From NCBI GenBank assembly GCA_035260545.1, contig DATFUZ010000110.1:1-55288 (forward strand): 55,288 nt of DNA. The letters run 5' to 3'. A program made the position numbers and the translations under genes. The DNA is from DATDDB01 sp035260545 (lineage in GTDB: Bacteria; Pseudomonadota; Gammaproteobacteria; Burkholderiales; Gallionellaceae). This document shows, in pieces, positions 20,863 through 28,404 of the stretch (positions are counted from its first letter, which is position 1; every line of letters starts with the position of its first letter). The notes beneath the pieces were generated by a model that was not told where the DNA came from, did not search any database, and worked only from the letters and a program-made list of their open reading frames with translations.

Positions 20863-22358
20863 GCGTGCGCCCTCCATGAATCCAGCGCGCGCTGCGCGTG
20901 TTCGATGTCGCTGAAGGGGTGCTTCACGCCCAGGATTTCCTGGTACGTCTCGTGACCCTTGCCCGCTAGCAAGACGGTATCTGTCGCCGCGGCATCGCTG
21001 ATGGCGGTCCGGATGGCCGCGGCGCGGTCCTCTATCGTGCGCCATGGGCTGCCGCTCATGCCGGAGACGATGGCGTCGATGATCTGCATCGGCGGCTCGC
21101 TGCGCGGGTTATCGCTGGTGACGATGCACACGTCCGCCAGCCTGGATGCGACTTGTCCCATCATGGGCCGCTTGCCGGCATCGCGATCGCCGCCGCAGCC
21201 GAACACGCACACCAGCTTGCCGCCACCGCCTGTTTCGCGCAGCGATTGCAGCACCTTGGCCAGTGCATCGGGAGTGTGGGCGTAGTCGACCACCACGGCC
21301 GGCCGGCCGCCCCCGCCCAGGCTCTGCATGCGGCCCGGCGCGGCCTGCACCTGCCCGAGTTCGCGCACGGCGTCGCCCAGCGAAATGCCGCTGACCAGCA
21401 GCACGGCAAGCGCCCCCAGCAGGTTGGAGGCATTGAAGCGTCCCACCATCCGGCTGGCAAGCGCAGCGCCGCCCCAGCTCGAGTGAATGGTTAGCGTGAG
21501 GCCGGTTTGCGTCATCCGCAGGCCGGCGCCGTGGACCATGCGCAGCCCGCGCGCCTCGGCGAACTTGAGCGCGCTCTGGTCGAGGCCATAGCCGATGACC
21601 TCGACGCCGCTGTTCTCCAGGCGGCTGGCAAGGTCGGCGCCAAAGGGGTCATCCAGATTCAGCACGGCATACTTGAGCTGCGGCCAGTCGAACAGCCTGC
21701 GCTTGGCGGCGGCGTAGCTCTCCATGTCGCCGTGATAATCGAGATGATCGCGGCTGAGATTGGTGAGCAGCGCGACGTCGTACTTGACGGCGTTGACGCG
21801 CCCCTGCGCCAGGGCATGGGAGGAAACTTCCATCACCACGCCGGCCGCGCCCTGGCGCACATACCCGGCAAGCAGGCCGTGGACGCGGATGGCATCGGGC
21901 GTGGTGTTCAGCGTCGCCTCCAGCGCACCCGGAAAGCCGTTGCCCAGGGTGCCGATGAGCGCGGTTTTCCTGCCCAGCGCGGCAAACGACGCGGCCAGCC
22001 AATGGCTGCAGGAGGTCTTGCCGTTGGTGCCGGTGACGCCCACGACCCAAAGCGACTTCGAGGGCGCGCCGTACACGTGGCTGGCAATGTCGCCCGCGTG
22101 GTGGCGGAGGTCGCGCACCGCAAGATTGGGAACTTGCCAGCTCGCATCCCAGGCGAACTTTTCCGGTTCCCAGATCACTGCATTCGCGCCGCGCGCAATG
22201 GCCTGTCCAATGAAGTGCCTGCCGTCGGCAGTAAGTCCCCGATAGGCGACAAAGGTGTCTCCGGGCGCAATCTCGCGGCTGTCGGTCACCAGGCGGGTGA
22301 TCTTCACGCCCAGCGCGTCCAGCAGGCCGGCCTGAAAAGGTGCGGGACGCGTGCTCAT
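20859..22358 (-). CDS. murE: UDP-MurNAc-dipeptide--2,6-diaminopimelate ligase
   Basis: This 499-residue Mur ligase adds the third peptide residue. VTDSREIAPGDTFVAYRG is the N-terminal motif, VGVTGTNGKTSCSHW the P-loop, and VVDYAHTPDALAKVLQSL a C-terminal segment. The DNPR motif in VTSDNPRSEPP predicts meso-diaminopimelate rather than lysine as substrate, the normal Gram-negative type. AAGGAGG precedes the ATG at 22358. The gene is 4-bp coupled to ftsI upstream and to murF downstream. Confidence 0.97.
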   Translation of the reverse strand: MSTRPAPFQAGLLDALGVKITRLVTDSREIAPGDTFVAYRGLTADGRHFIGQAIARGANAVIWEPEKFAWDASWQVPNLAVRDLRHHAGDIASHVYGAPSKSLWVVGVTGTNGKTSCSHWLAASFAALGRKTALIGTLGNGFPGALEATLNTTPDAIRVHGLLAGYVRQGAAGVVMEVSSHALAQGRVNAVKYDVALLTNLSRDHLDYHGDMESYAAAKRRLFDWPQLKYAVLNLDDPFGADLASRLENSGVEVIGYGLDQSALKFAEARGLRMVHGAGLRMTQTGLTLTIHSSWGGAALASRMVGRFNASNLLGALAVLLVSGISLGDAVRELGQVQAAPGRMQSLGGGGRPAVVVDYAHTPDALAKVLQSLRETGGGGKLVCVFGCGGDRDAGKRPMMGQVASRLADVCIVTSDNPRSEPPMQIIDAIVSGMSGSPWRTIEDRAAAIRTAISDAAATDTVLLAGKGHETYQEILGVKHPFSDIEHAQRALDSWRAHA

Positions 22359-24085
22359 GTGTCCTCCTTCACGATTTCGCCGGTCGGCTTGATCACGTTG
22401 TCGAGCGGCGCGTCGTTGGGCACGCCCAGCATGTGCAGCGCCTGGCTCATGACGGTAGAGAATACGGGGGCAGCCACCTGTCCTCCGTAATACTGCGTTC
22501 CCTGCGGGTCGTCGATCTTCACCGCCACAATCAGGCGCGGATTGGAAGCGGGCGCCATGCCGACGAAGGATGCCACGTAGTGATCGACATAGCGGCCGTT
22601 CTCCAGCTTATGGGCGGTTCCGGTCTTGCCCGCGACGCGGTAGCCGCTGATCTGCGCCAGCGGCGCCGTGCCGCCGGGTTTCACCACCAGCTCCAGCATG
22701 TCCCGCACCTCGCGCGCGGTGGCGGCGGAAAAGACCCGCGTGCCCTGCGGCGGCGCGTTCAGCTTGAGGAGGGAGACCGGCAGCAGCATGCCGTCGTTGG
22801 CAAATGCCGTGTACGCGCGGGCGAGCTGCAGCAGGTTGACCGAGATGCCGTTGCCGTAAGCCATGGTGGCCTGCTCGATCGGCCGCCAGGTCTTGTAGTC
22901 GCGCAGCTTTCCGCCGGCTTCGCCGGGGAAGCCGCTGCCGGTCGGCTCGCCGAAGCCGTCCGCACTCAGGTCGTCCCAGAACACCCTGGGCGGAAGCGAC
23001 AGCGCCATTTTGGCGGCACCCACGTTGCTCGACTTCTGCAGCACCTGCGCCACGGTCAGCACGCCGTCCGGGTGGGCGTCATGTATGGTGTAGCGGCCGA
23101 TGGTCATCTGGCCGCCGGTGGTGTCGATGAGCGTGCCCGGCTTGACGAGGCCAGCCTCCAGGGCGGCGGCGACTGTGAAGGGCTTCATGGTGGAACCGGG
23201 CTCGAACTGGTCCACCACGGCGCGGTTGCGCAACAGCTCGGCCGTCGCGCCGTCGCGGTTGTTCGGGTTGTAGCTGGGGTAATTGCCCAGCGCCAGCACT
23301 TCGCCCGTCTTTGCATCGAGCACGACAATGGAGCCGGATTTCGCGTGGTGCTGGCGGACAGCCTGGCTGAGTGTGGTGTAGGCCAGATACTGGAGCTTAT
23401 TGTCTATGCTCAGCGTCACATCCGCGCCGGGTTTGGGCAGGCGCAGACTTTCCACTTCCTCGACGACGTGGCCGCGCTTGTCCTTGATGACGCGCTGGCT
23501 GCCGTCTTCCGCGCCCACGCGCGACTGCAGGGCCAGTTCCATCCCCTCTTGCCCGCGGTCGTCGACGTTGGTGAAGCCCAGCAGTTGCGCCGCCACTTCC
23601 CCGTCCGGGTAATAGCGGCGGTATTCGCGCTGCAAGGCCACTCCCGCGATGCCCAGCCTGACCACTTTCTCGGCCTGATCGGGGGGCAGCTGGCGCTTGA
23701 GGTAGACGAACTCGCGCGCGGTATCGGCCAGACGCGACGCGACTTCGCCGGCGGGCATGCGCAGGATGTGCGCGAGGCGCGCGACCTGGCCGTGGCTGGC
23801 GTCCACTTCCTGCGGACTGACCCAGACCGATTCGACGGGCGTGCTGATCGCAAGCGGCTTGCCGTTGCGGTCGCTTATCATGCCGCGGTGGGCTGCGACA
23901 CCGATGGTGCGGCCGTAACGCTCGTTGCCCTTTTCCTGCAGAAAGGCATTATGAATGCATTGCAGGTATACCGCGCGCGCAAACAGCAGGAAAAGGCCGG
24001 CCAGCATCAGGGAAAACAACAGCCGTGACCGCCATGGCGGCAAGGCGGTCAGCCCTGTGGACTGCTTACTGCTGGTGTAATTCAT
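22355..24085 (-). CDS. ftsI: Septal transpeptidase FtsI (PBP3)
   Basis: This 576-residue class B penicillin-binding protein has an N-terminal membrane helix (SRLLFSLMLAGLFLLFARAV), a PBP dimer domain beginning near RTIGVAAHRGMISDRNGKPL, and a transpeptidase domain. The catalytic triad of motifs is intact: FEPGSTMKPF (SxxK), QKSSNVGAAKM (SxN) and VAGKTGTAHKL (KTG). It cross-links septal peptidoglycan with FtsW. The start is taken at the ATG at 24085, overlapping the ftsL TGA; 40 further open codons upstream are ftsL shadow. Confidence 0.97.
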   Translation of the reverse strand: MNYTSSKQSTGLTALPPWRSRLLFSLMLAGLFLLFARAVYLQCIHNAFLQEKGNERYGRTIGVAAHRGMISDRNGKPLAISTPVESVWVSPQEVDASHGQVARLAHILRMPAGEVASRLADTAREFVYLKRQLPPDQAEKVVRLGIAGVALQREYRRYYPDGEVAAQLLGFTNVDDRGQEGMELALQSRVGAEDGSQRVIKDKRGHVVEEVESLRLPKPGADVTLSIDNKLQYLAYTTLSQAVRQHHAKSGSIVVLDAKTGEVLALGNYPSYNPNNRDGATAELLRNRAVVDQFEPGSTMKPFTVAAALEAGLVKPGTLIDTTGGQMTIGRYTIHDAHPDGVLTVAQVLQKSSNVGAAKMALSLPPRVFWDDLSADGFGEPTGSGFPGEAGGKLRDYKTWRPIEQATMAYGNGISVNLLQLARAYTAFANDGMLLPVSLLKLNAPPQGTRVFSAATAREVRDMLELVVKPGGTAPLAQISGYRVAGKTGTAHKLENGRYVDHYVASFVGMAPASNPRLIVAVKIDDPQGTQYYGGQVAAPVFSTVMSQALHMLGVPNDAPLDNVIKPTGEIVKEDT

Positions 24086-24378
24086 GGTTGTGTAACCACG
24101 CCCTCCGTCTGCCCGATCCGAATATGATGCACCGACTCCGCTGCCGGCATTTGCATATGCAATTTCTGCGCGGCAATTCTTTCGACCCGTGCCGGAGTCG
24201 CCCACGTACTCAACTCAAGCTGCAACTGCCCCCACTCCACATCCATGTCCTGCGCGCGCGCCTGCTCCTGCTGCAGCACCATGAACAGCTTGCGCGCCTT
24301 GTGCTGCGCCGTGACCACGCTCAACGCGCATCCGATCGCGGCCGCCAGCAGCAACAGGCTCAACCGGTCAACCGGCAT
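24082..24378 (-). CDS. ftsL: Cell division protein FtsL
   Basis: This 98-residue bitopic protein has a short N-terminus (MPVDR), a transmembrane helix (LSLLLLAAAIGCALSVVTAQ) and a heptad-like periplasmic region (KLFMVLQQEQARAQDMDVEW) that would pair with FtsB. Size and position between rsmH and ftsI are standard. Its start lies 11 bp inside the rsmH 3' end. Sequence conservation is low in this family, so the call leans on position and topology. Confidence 0.92.
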   Translation of the reverse strand: MPVDRLSLLLLAAAIGCALSVVTAQHKARKLFMVLQQEQARAQDMDVEWGQLQLELSTWATPARVERIAAQKLHMQMPAAESVHHIRIGQTEGVVTQP

Positions 24379-25306
24379 GTTCCACGCGCTCCGCGACGCG
24401 CATTACGGCGCTGCGCGCGCGCGGGTTCGCGGCCACTTCCCCCTCGGACGCGCGCACCGCCCGGCCGACCAGGCGCACCTTGCCGCGCGCCAGCTCCGCA
24501 TCCCGCACCGGCAGGTGGCGCGGCAGCTTTTCGCCTTGCGCCGCGTCGCGCATGAAGCGTTTCACGATGCGGTCTTCCAGCGAATGAAAACTGATCACGA
24601 CCAGCCTTCCTCCATCATTCAAATGCTCCACGCACTGCGGCAGCACGTTCGCGATCTCATCAAGCTCCTGGTTGAGATAAATCCGTATAGCCTGAAAGGT
24701 TCGCGTCGCCGGGTTTTGCCCAGGCTCGCGGGAACGCACAGCCTGGGCGACGATCTGGCTAAGCTGTTGCGTCGTAACGATGGGCGCGTCCTGGCGCGCA
24801 GCAACAAGCGCTCTTGCAATCTGTTTAGCAAACCGTTCCTCGCCATAATCCCGTATCACCTCCCTGAGCACGTCTTCGTCCACGGTTGCGAGCCACTGTG
24901 CCGCCGTTTCGCCGGAGCTGTTGTCCATGCGCATGTCCAGCGGTCCGTTGAAGCGGAAACTGAAGCCCCGCGCTTCATCGTCGAGCTGCGGCGACGACAC
25001 CCCCAAATCCAGCAACACGCCATCCACCTTGTCTATCGCCAGTGCGTTCAGCACCTCGGCCAACCGCGCAAACCCGCTGTGCACCATGCTGAAGCGCGGG
25101 TCCGCGATCTTCCTGCCTTCCGCCACTGCCGCCGGATCCCGGTCCAGCGCGATCAGCCGTCCGGCAGCGCCCAGCCTTTCCAGAATCAACCGGGTGTGCC
25201 CGCCGCGCCCGAAGGTGCCGTCCACGTAAACGCCGTCCGGTTTCATTTGCAAGGCATCGACCGCCTCCTGCAACAGAACGGTTACATGCGGCTGCGCTGC
25301 GCTCAT
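24368..25306 (-). CDS. rsmH: 16S rRNA (cytosine-1402-N4)-methyltransferase
   Basis: This 312-residue SAM-dependent methyltransferase (old name MraW) makes N4-methyl-C1402 in 16S rRNA. HVTVLLQEAVDAL is the N-terminal signature; GVYVDGTFGRGGHTRLIL holds the SAM-binding loop; GVLLDLGVSSPQLDDEARGF and MRMDNSSGETAAQWL are family motifs, and VVISFHSLEDRIVKRFM is diagnostic. The ATG at 25306 gives the normal start; the open frame continues upstream into mraZ without meaning. A run of four 15-bp repeats occupies the 58 bp between it and mraZ. Confidence 0.97.
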   Translation of the reverse strand: MSAAQPHVTVLLQEAVDALQMKPDGVYVDGTFGRGGHTRLILERLGAAGRLIALDRDPAAVAEGRKIADPRFSMVHSGFARLAEVLNALAIDKVDGVLLDLGVSSPQLDDEARGFSFRFNGPLDMRMDNSSGETAAQWLATVDEDVLREVIRDYGEERFAKQIARALVAARQDAPIVTTQQLSQIVAQAVRSREPGQNPATRTFQAIRIYLNQELDEIANVLPQCVEHLNDGGRLVVISFHSLEDRIVKRFMRDAAQGEKLPRHLPVRDAELARGKVRLVGRAVRASEGEVAANPRARSAVMRVAERVEHAG

Positions 25307-25318
25307 ACCGTGCCCCAG

Positions 25319-25378
25319 GTGACGACGCGCGGGGTCACAGCGCACGCGGTCACAACGCCCGGGGTCACAACGTGAACC
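25319..25378. repeat. Four tandem 15-bp repeats at the mraZ-rsmH junction
   Basis: On the plus strand units begin at 25319, 25334, 25349 and 25364 with GTGACG, GTCACA, GTCACA and GTCACA. The remaining nine bases are GC-rich and partly alike, for example ACGCGCGGG and ACGCCCGGG in units 1 and 3. The mraZ stop codon lies in the last plus-strand unit. Five codons per unit means copy-number change would not shift a frame. No function is known to me. Confidence 0.7.
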
Positions 25379-25811
25379 CCTCCAGCTCCGGAGGCAGATC
25401 GCCTTCGGTGAAGCTCGCCATCTTCTCGTGCAACGCCTGCCAGCGCGTCTCGTCCCACAACTCGAACTTGTTGCCCTGGCCGACCAGCATCGCGCGCTTG
25501 TCCAGCGCAGCGTAGGTCCGCAATGCGGGAGAAACCAGCGCGCGGCCGGCAGCATCCATGACCACATCCTCGGCGTAACCCACCAGGAAGCGCTGCAAGG
25601 CTCGAATTCGGGGATTGAAGGCGGAAAGCTGCATCAGCTTTTCGCGTATCGGCTGCCATTCCGGCTGCGGATAGATGAGCAGACAGCCGTCTGCATCGGC
25701 CGTCATCACCAACTGCCCGGCACAGTGCGCTTGCAGCATGTCGCGGTACCGGGCCGGTATCGCGAGCCTGCCTTTGCTGTCCAGACTGAGTTGTGTCGCT
25801 CCTTGGAACAC
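25365..25811 (-). CDS. mraZ: Transcriptional regulator MraZ
   Basis: This 148-residue protein has two SpoVT/AbrB-like domains; FQGATQLSLDSKGRLAIPARY and MDAAGRALVSPALRTYAAL are the two repeated DSKGR/DxxGR signatures. MraZ is a DNA-binding regulator of its own dcw operon and is found at its head. The start is set at GTG 25811: it gives the family N-terminus (V/M)FQGATQL and the usual length, and GGGTGG lies just upstream. An in-frame GTG at 25850 would add 13 residues encoded by the operator repeats and place the start almost at the predicted transcription start. Confidence 0.93.
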   Translation of the reverse strand: MFQGATQLSLDSKGRLAIPARYRDMLQAHCAGQLVMTADADGCLLIYPQPEWQPIREKLMQLSAFNPRIRALQRFLVGYAEDVVMDAAGRALVSPALRTYAALDKRAMLVGQGNKFELWDETRWQALHEKMASFTEGDLPPELEGFTL

Positions 25812-25815
25812 GCCA

Positions 25816-25850
25816 TCCACCCTTTCCCACAAAAACCCACTTTTTTCCAC
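25816..25850 (-). promoter_or_regulatory. MraZ operator: four TGG(G) boxes at exact 10-bp spacing
   Basis: Read on the minus strand, GTGGA, GTGGG, GTGGG and GTGGA begin at 25850, 25840, 25830 and 25820, each exactly 10 bp apart. MraZ proteins are known to bind TGGGN repeats separated by 5-bp spacers just upstream of mraZ, which is the same geometry. Here the boxes lie between the predicted transcription start and the mraZ GTG, covering the ribosome binding site, so binding would block initiation. Confidence 0.85.
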
Positions 25851-25858
25851 TCTGGCAC

Positions 25859-25887
25859 ACTATATTTAAAAAAACTGGCATGGTCAA
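25859..25887 (-). promoter_or_regulatory. Sigma70-type promoter of the mraZ/dcw operon
   Basis: On the minus strand TTGACC (25887-25882) is followed by a 17-bp spacer and TATAGT (25864-25859), each 5 of 6 to consensus. The expected start point near 25852 leaves a 5' leader of about 40 bases made up almost entirely of the MraZ boxes. No other comparably good promoter was seen inside the tightly overlapped dcw genes. Confidence 0.85.
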
Positions 25888-25967
25888 GGGGATTTGGCTG
25901 TTTTTTCTTTCTGCGACAAATAGTTAGCCGCGAAAGTTAAAGTCGATCTAATTTCTTTGATAAATAA

Positions 25968-25987
25968 TAGGTTGGAAAAACAACCTA
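25968..25987 (-). terminator. Possible weak terminator hairpin after rnpB
   Basis: TAGGTTG and CAACCTA form a perfect 7-bp stem around a 6-base loop, about 70 bases beyond the RNase P RNA 3' end. On the minus strand a T/A-rich stretch (TTATTTATC) follows rather than a clean T run. It could end rnpB transcription or be a processing signal. The rest of the 25888-26057 gap is AT-rich and otherwise unremarkable. Confidence 0.35.
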
Positions 25988-26057
25988 ATGTGCTTTGTGA
26001 GGTGGTGCTACCGGGGGAGGTGAATCTGAATGTTGCTTTCTGAATACAATCAAGGGC

Positions 26058-26406
26058 GAAGCCAGCCGATAAGCCGGGTTCTGTCGTGGACAGTCATTCC
26101 TCTAGGCGTTTCGTTACCTGACGCTCAAGCAACCTACCCGCAGGCGACGCGAGCCACGCCATGGCCTGCCTATTTGGTCTTGCTCCGGATGGAGTTTACC
26201 GTGCCGTCCGTGTTGCCACGTCCGCGGTGGGCTCTTACCCCGCCGTTTCACCCTTGCCGTTCCCTTGCGGGACTTGGGCGGTCTGTTCTCTGTGGCACTG
26301 TTCATCGCCTCACGGCGTCCGGCCGTTAGCCGGCATCCTGCTCTGTGGAGCCCGGACTTTCCTCCCCGCACCTGCTGCTGTGCGCGGCGACTGTCTAGCT
26401 GGCTTC
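26058..26406 (-). ncRNA. rnpB: RNase P RNA (class A)
   Basis: The ribozyme component of RNase P, which matures tRNA 5' ends. On the minus strand the 5' end GAAGCCAGCTAGACAGTCGCC (26406 down) pairs with the 3' end GGCTGGCTTC (26067-26058) to form helix P1. Universally conserved segments are present in order: GGAGGAAAGTCCGGGCTCC, AGGGTGAAACGGCGGGGTAAG, GAGCCCACCGC, and near the 3' end CAGAACCCGGCTTAT. Length is about 349 nt, normal for bacterial class A. Exact ends are inferred from P1 pairing. Confidence 0.96.
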
Positions 26407-26412
26407 ACGAGC

Positions 26413-26418
26413 ATTTTA
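26413..26418 (-). promoter_or_regulatory. Likely -10 box of rnpB
   Basis: TAAAAT on the minus strand lies 6 bases before the inferred RNase P RNA 5' end, in a setting GGTAAAATGCTC. No good -35 box sits 16-18 bp upstream (the sequence there is GC-rich), so the call rests on the -10 and its distance to the mature end. Confidence 0.45.
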
Positions 26419-26520
26419 CCACGACCAAAGGGAAAGTCCGCGAACCCGAACTTTAGTTCCGACATCACGCGCTGCGCGCATGAGTCTACGCTGCAACTTG
26501 CCGCTCACGCGGCTGCGTTG

Positions 26521-26620
26521 TCCTCCCGGCACCTGCTGCTGTGCGCGACGACTGTCTAACTGGCGTCGGAAGTGAATTCGAACACGCCAGGCGGGAAAGT
26601 CCGGGAACCGGACTTCATCC
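26521..26620 (-). repeat. Degenerate duplicate of the rnpB 5' end and upstream region
   Basis: The plus-strand segment at 26521-26567 matches the start of rnpB (26360-26405) with only about four mismatches over some 45 bases. It includes the P1 5' strand and the block GCACCTGCTGCTGTGCGCG. Similarity continues upstream of the gene start: GGGAAAGTCCG at 26593 mirrors the same block at 26430, followed by related GAACC and ACTT blocks. The offset is 161-163 bp. The copy lacks the catalytic remainder of the RNA and its -10 position reads differently (AATTCA), so it is probably a dead remnant. Confidence 0.7.
26597..26615. terminator. Short perfect hairpin downstream of the small membrane protein gene
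   Basis: AAGTCCGG and CCGGACTT form a perfect 8-bp stem around a 3-base loop, 21 bp past the stop codon of the 74-residue gene. On the minus strand it is followed only by TTTCCC, so termination would be weak. It lies inside the rnpB-derived duplicate and may be a by-product of that rearrangement. Confidence 0.4.
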
Positions 26621-26636
26621 CCGGCTGGCGAGGGGG

Positions 26637-26861
26637 CTATTTGCCCTTGGTTTTGTCCTGCAGCGACTGACCTGCCTCCTGCAAGGCCTTGCCGCCCTGT
26701 TCCAGGGTTTCGCCGCCCAGGCGCCTGGCCTTTTCCGCCAGCGTTTCCTTGTGGAACGGGTTGGAAAGCAGCGGCTGCTCGCGCCCGATATTGACGCCCA
26801 GCCACAGGCCGATCAACACGCCGATCACCAGACCGAAAACGATGCTTTTCATGTGCTTCAT
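26637..26861 (-). CDS. Small single-pass membrane protein, function unknown
   Basis: This 74-residue protein starts with one glycine-patterned transmembrane helix (SIVFGLVIGVLIGLWLGVNI). A charged, Gln/Gly-rich helical tail follows (EKARRLGGETLEQGGKALQE), giving a layout like YtxH-type small proteins. GGGAG lies five bases before the ATG at 26861, which supports it as a real gene. It is on the same strand as ppx, 58 bp downstream of it, and could be the last gene of the rpiA-phoU-ppx run. I do not recognise a specific family or function. Confidence 0.7.
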   Translation of the reverse strand: MKHMKSIVFGLVIGVLIGLWLGVNIGREQPLLSNPFHKETLAEKARRLGGETLEQGGKALQEAGQSLQDKTKGK

Positions 26862-26919
26862 CTGAACTCCCGGTTATCGCATGTAACGAATAAGAATGGG
26901 CCGCCGCGTCGAGTGACGC

Positions 26920-28398
26920 TCAGCCTTCCACCACCTGCATGGTGACGCCGAGTATCTTCCACTGTTTTGCCTCTTCCTGCAATGCCGTATCGGTAAGCGG
27001 ATTCTGGGCCAGCCAGCCCGGCGCCAGCGAGAGCCGGAAGCGTTTATCATCGATTTGTCCGCGCATCTCCGGCAGATTTATTTCGCTGCGGTTGCGATAA
27101 AACAACACCGCGAGCCGCAAAGCCATGACCAGGGCAATCTTCTCGATAGTGTCGATCTGGTCACGCATCTTTTCCAGGCCGCCGCGGTGCGCCATGGCCA
27201 ACAGGCTGAGTTGCGCCTGTTCCCTGCGCGAAAACCCCGGCATGTCGGCATTGGCCAGGATATAGGCGGTATGCTTGTGGTAACCGCTATGCGCGACGCT
27301 GATGCCGATCTCATGCAGGGTGGACAGCCAGCCCAGCAGGCGCAGCACGTCCTCGGTCGCCTGTTCGCCGAGGAAGCCGCTGGCCAGGGCGCCCGCAAAC
27401 TGCGCGACGCGTTGCGCCTGCTGCATGTCCACATGGTAACGGCGGGCGAACTGCTGCACGGTGACGTTGCGCATGTCGCGGTCGTGGAACCGCCCCAGCA
27501 GGTCATATAGCACGCCCTCGCGCAGCGCACCCAGCGCCGGCTGCATGCGCTCAATGCCAAGTTCGCAGAATGCGGCATACATGATGGCGAAGCCGCCAGC
27601 CAGCACCGGCACACGATCCGATTTCAGGCCCGCCAGGTCAAGCTTGGCCGCATCGCCGGCCTTGAGCATGAGGCCGCGCAGGTGTTCGAGGCCATCGCGC
27701 GTAATGCCGGCATCGCTCATTCCGTTCTGCTCCAGGATGTCGCACAGTATGCGCGCGGTGCCGGAGGATCCGAGGGCTATATCCCAATGCCCCGCCGAAA
27801 ATCCGGAGACGATGGTCTGCAGTTCGTTGCGCGCGGCAAGCTCGGCCTCCTTGAGGTTGGATTTGGCAATCTTGCCGTCCGCGAAGTAGCGCTGGCTGTA
27901 ACTGACACAGCCCATGTACAGGCTTTCCAGACGCAGAGGCTCAAGTCCCGCGCCGATGATGAATTCCGTCGAGCCGCCGCCGATGTCCATGACCAGGCGC
28001 TTCAGATCGGATTGCGGCAGCCCTTGCGCCACGCCCAGGTATATAAGGCGCGCCTCTTCGCGCCCCGCGATGACTTCAATGGGGAAGCCGAGTGCGGCCT
28101 CGGCCTGCTGCAGGAATTCGCCGGCGTTCTTGGCGACCCGCAAGGCGTTGGTGCCGACCGCACGCACCGCCCGGCGCGGCACGCTCCGCAGTCTCTCGCC
28201 GAAACGTTCGAGGCAGGCAAGCGCCCGCTGCTGCGATTCCTTGCTGAGGCGTTTATCTTCCTTCAGGCCGGCCGCGAGGCGGACCGGTTCGCGCAGACTG
28301 TCCAGCATGTACAGCTGGTCGTCCTCCACGCGGGCAATTTGCAGGCGAAAGCTGTTGGAGCCGAGATCGACTGCCGCCAGAATGGATTGCCGTTGCAC
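26920..28398 (-). CDS. ppx: Exopolyphosphatase (Ppx/GppA family)
   Basis: This 492-residue member of the ASKHA fold hydrolyses terminal phosphate from polyphosphate, or pppGpp in GppA relatives. ILAAVDLGSNSFRLQIARVE is the phosphate-1 loop, LVMDIGGGSTEFIIG the phosphate-2 motif and LPVLAGGFAIMY-like VPVLAGGFAIMYAAF the third. The C-terminal half resembles the HD-like helical domain (LHEIGISVAHSGYHKHTAYI). It lies 6 bp after phoU, linking it to phosphate homeostasis, so Ppx is favoured over GppA. The substrate choice is inference from that neighbour. Confidence 0.9.
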   Translation of the reverse strand: MQRQSILAAVDLGSNSFRLQIARVEDDQLYMLDSLREPVRLAAGLKEDKRLSKESQQRALACLERFGERLRSVPRRAVRAVGTNALRVAKNAGEFLQQAEAALGFPIEVIAGREEARLIYLGVAQGLPQSDLKRLVMDIGGGSTEFIIGAGLEPLRLESLYMGCVSYSQRYFADGKIAKSNLKEAELAARNELQTIVSGFSAGHWDIALGSSGTARILCDILEQNGMSDAGITRDGLEHLRGLMLKAGDAAKLDLAGLKSDRVPVLAGGFAIMYAAFCELGIERMQPALGALREGVLYDLLGRFHDRDMRNVTVQQFARRYHVDMQQAQRVAQFAGALASGFLGEQATEDVLRLLGWLSTLHEIGISVAHSGYHKHTAYILANADMPGFSRREQAQLSLLAMAHRGGLEKMRDQIDTIEKIALVMALRLAVLFYRNRSEINLPEMRGQIDDKRFRLSLAPGWLAQNPLTDTALQEEAKQWKILGVTMQVVEG

Positions 28399-28404
28399 CG
28401 GGGC

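Noticed and set aside
25812..25850. Longer MraZ starting at GTG 25850
   Set aside because: The extra residues are encoded by the operator repeats, lie outside the family pattern, and the codon is only one or two bases from the predicted transcript start.
26030..26329. 99-codon plus-strand frame with a strong Shine-Dalgarno (GGAGGTG) before its ATG
   Set aside because: It lies antisense to RNase P RNA and its translation follows the ribozyme sequence; such frames are common annotation artefacts. The ribosome-site match is probably chance.
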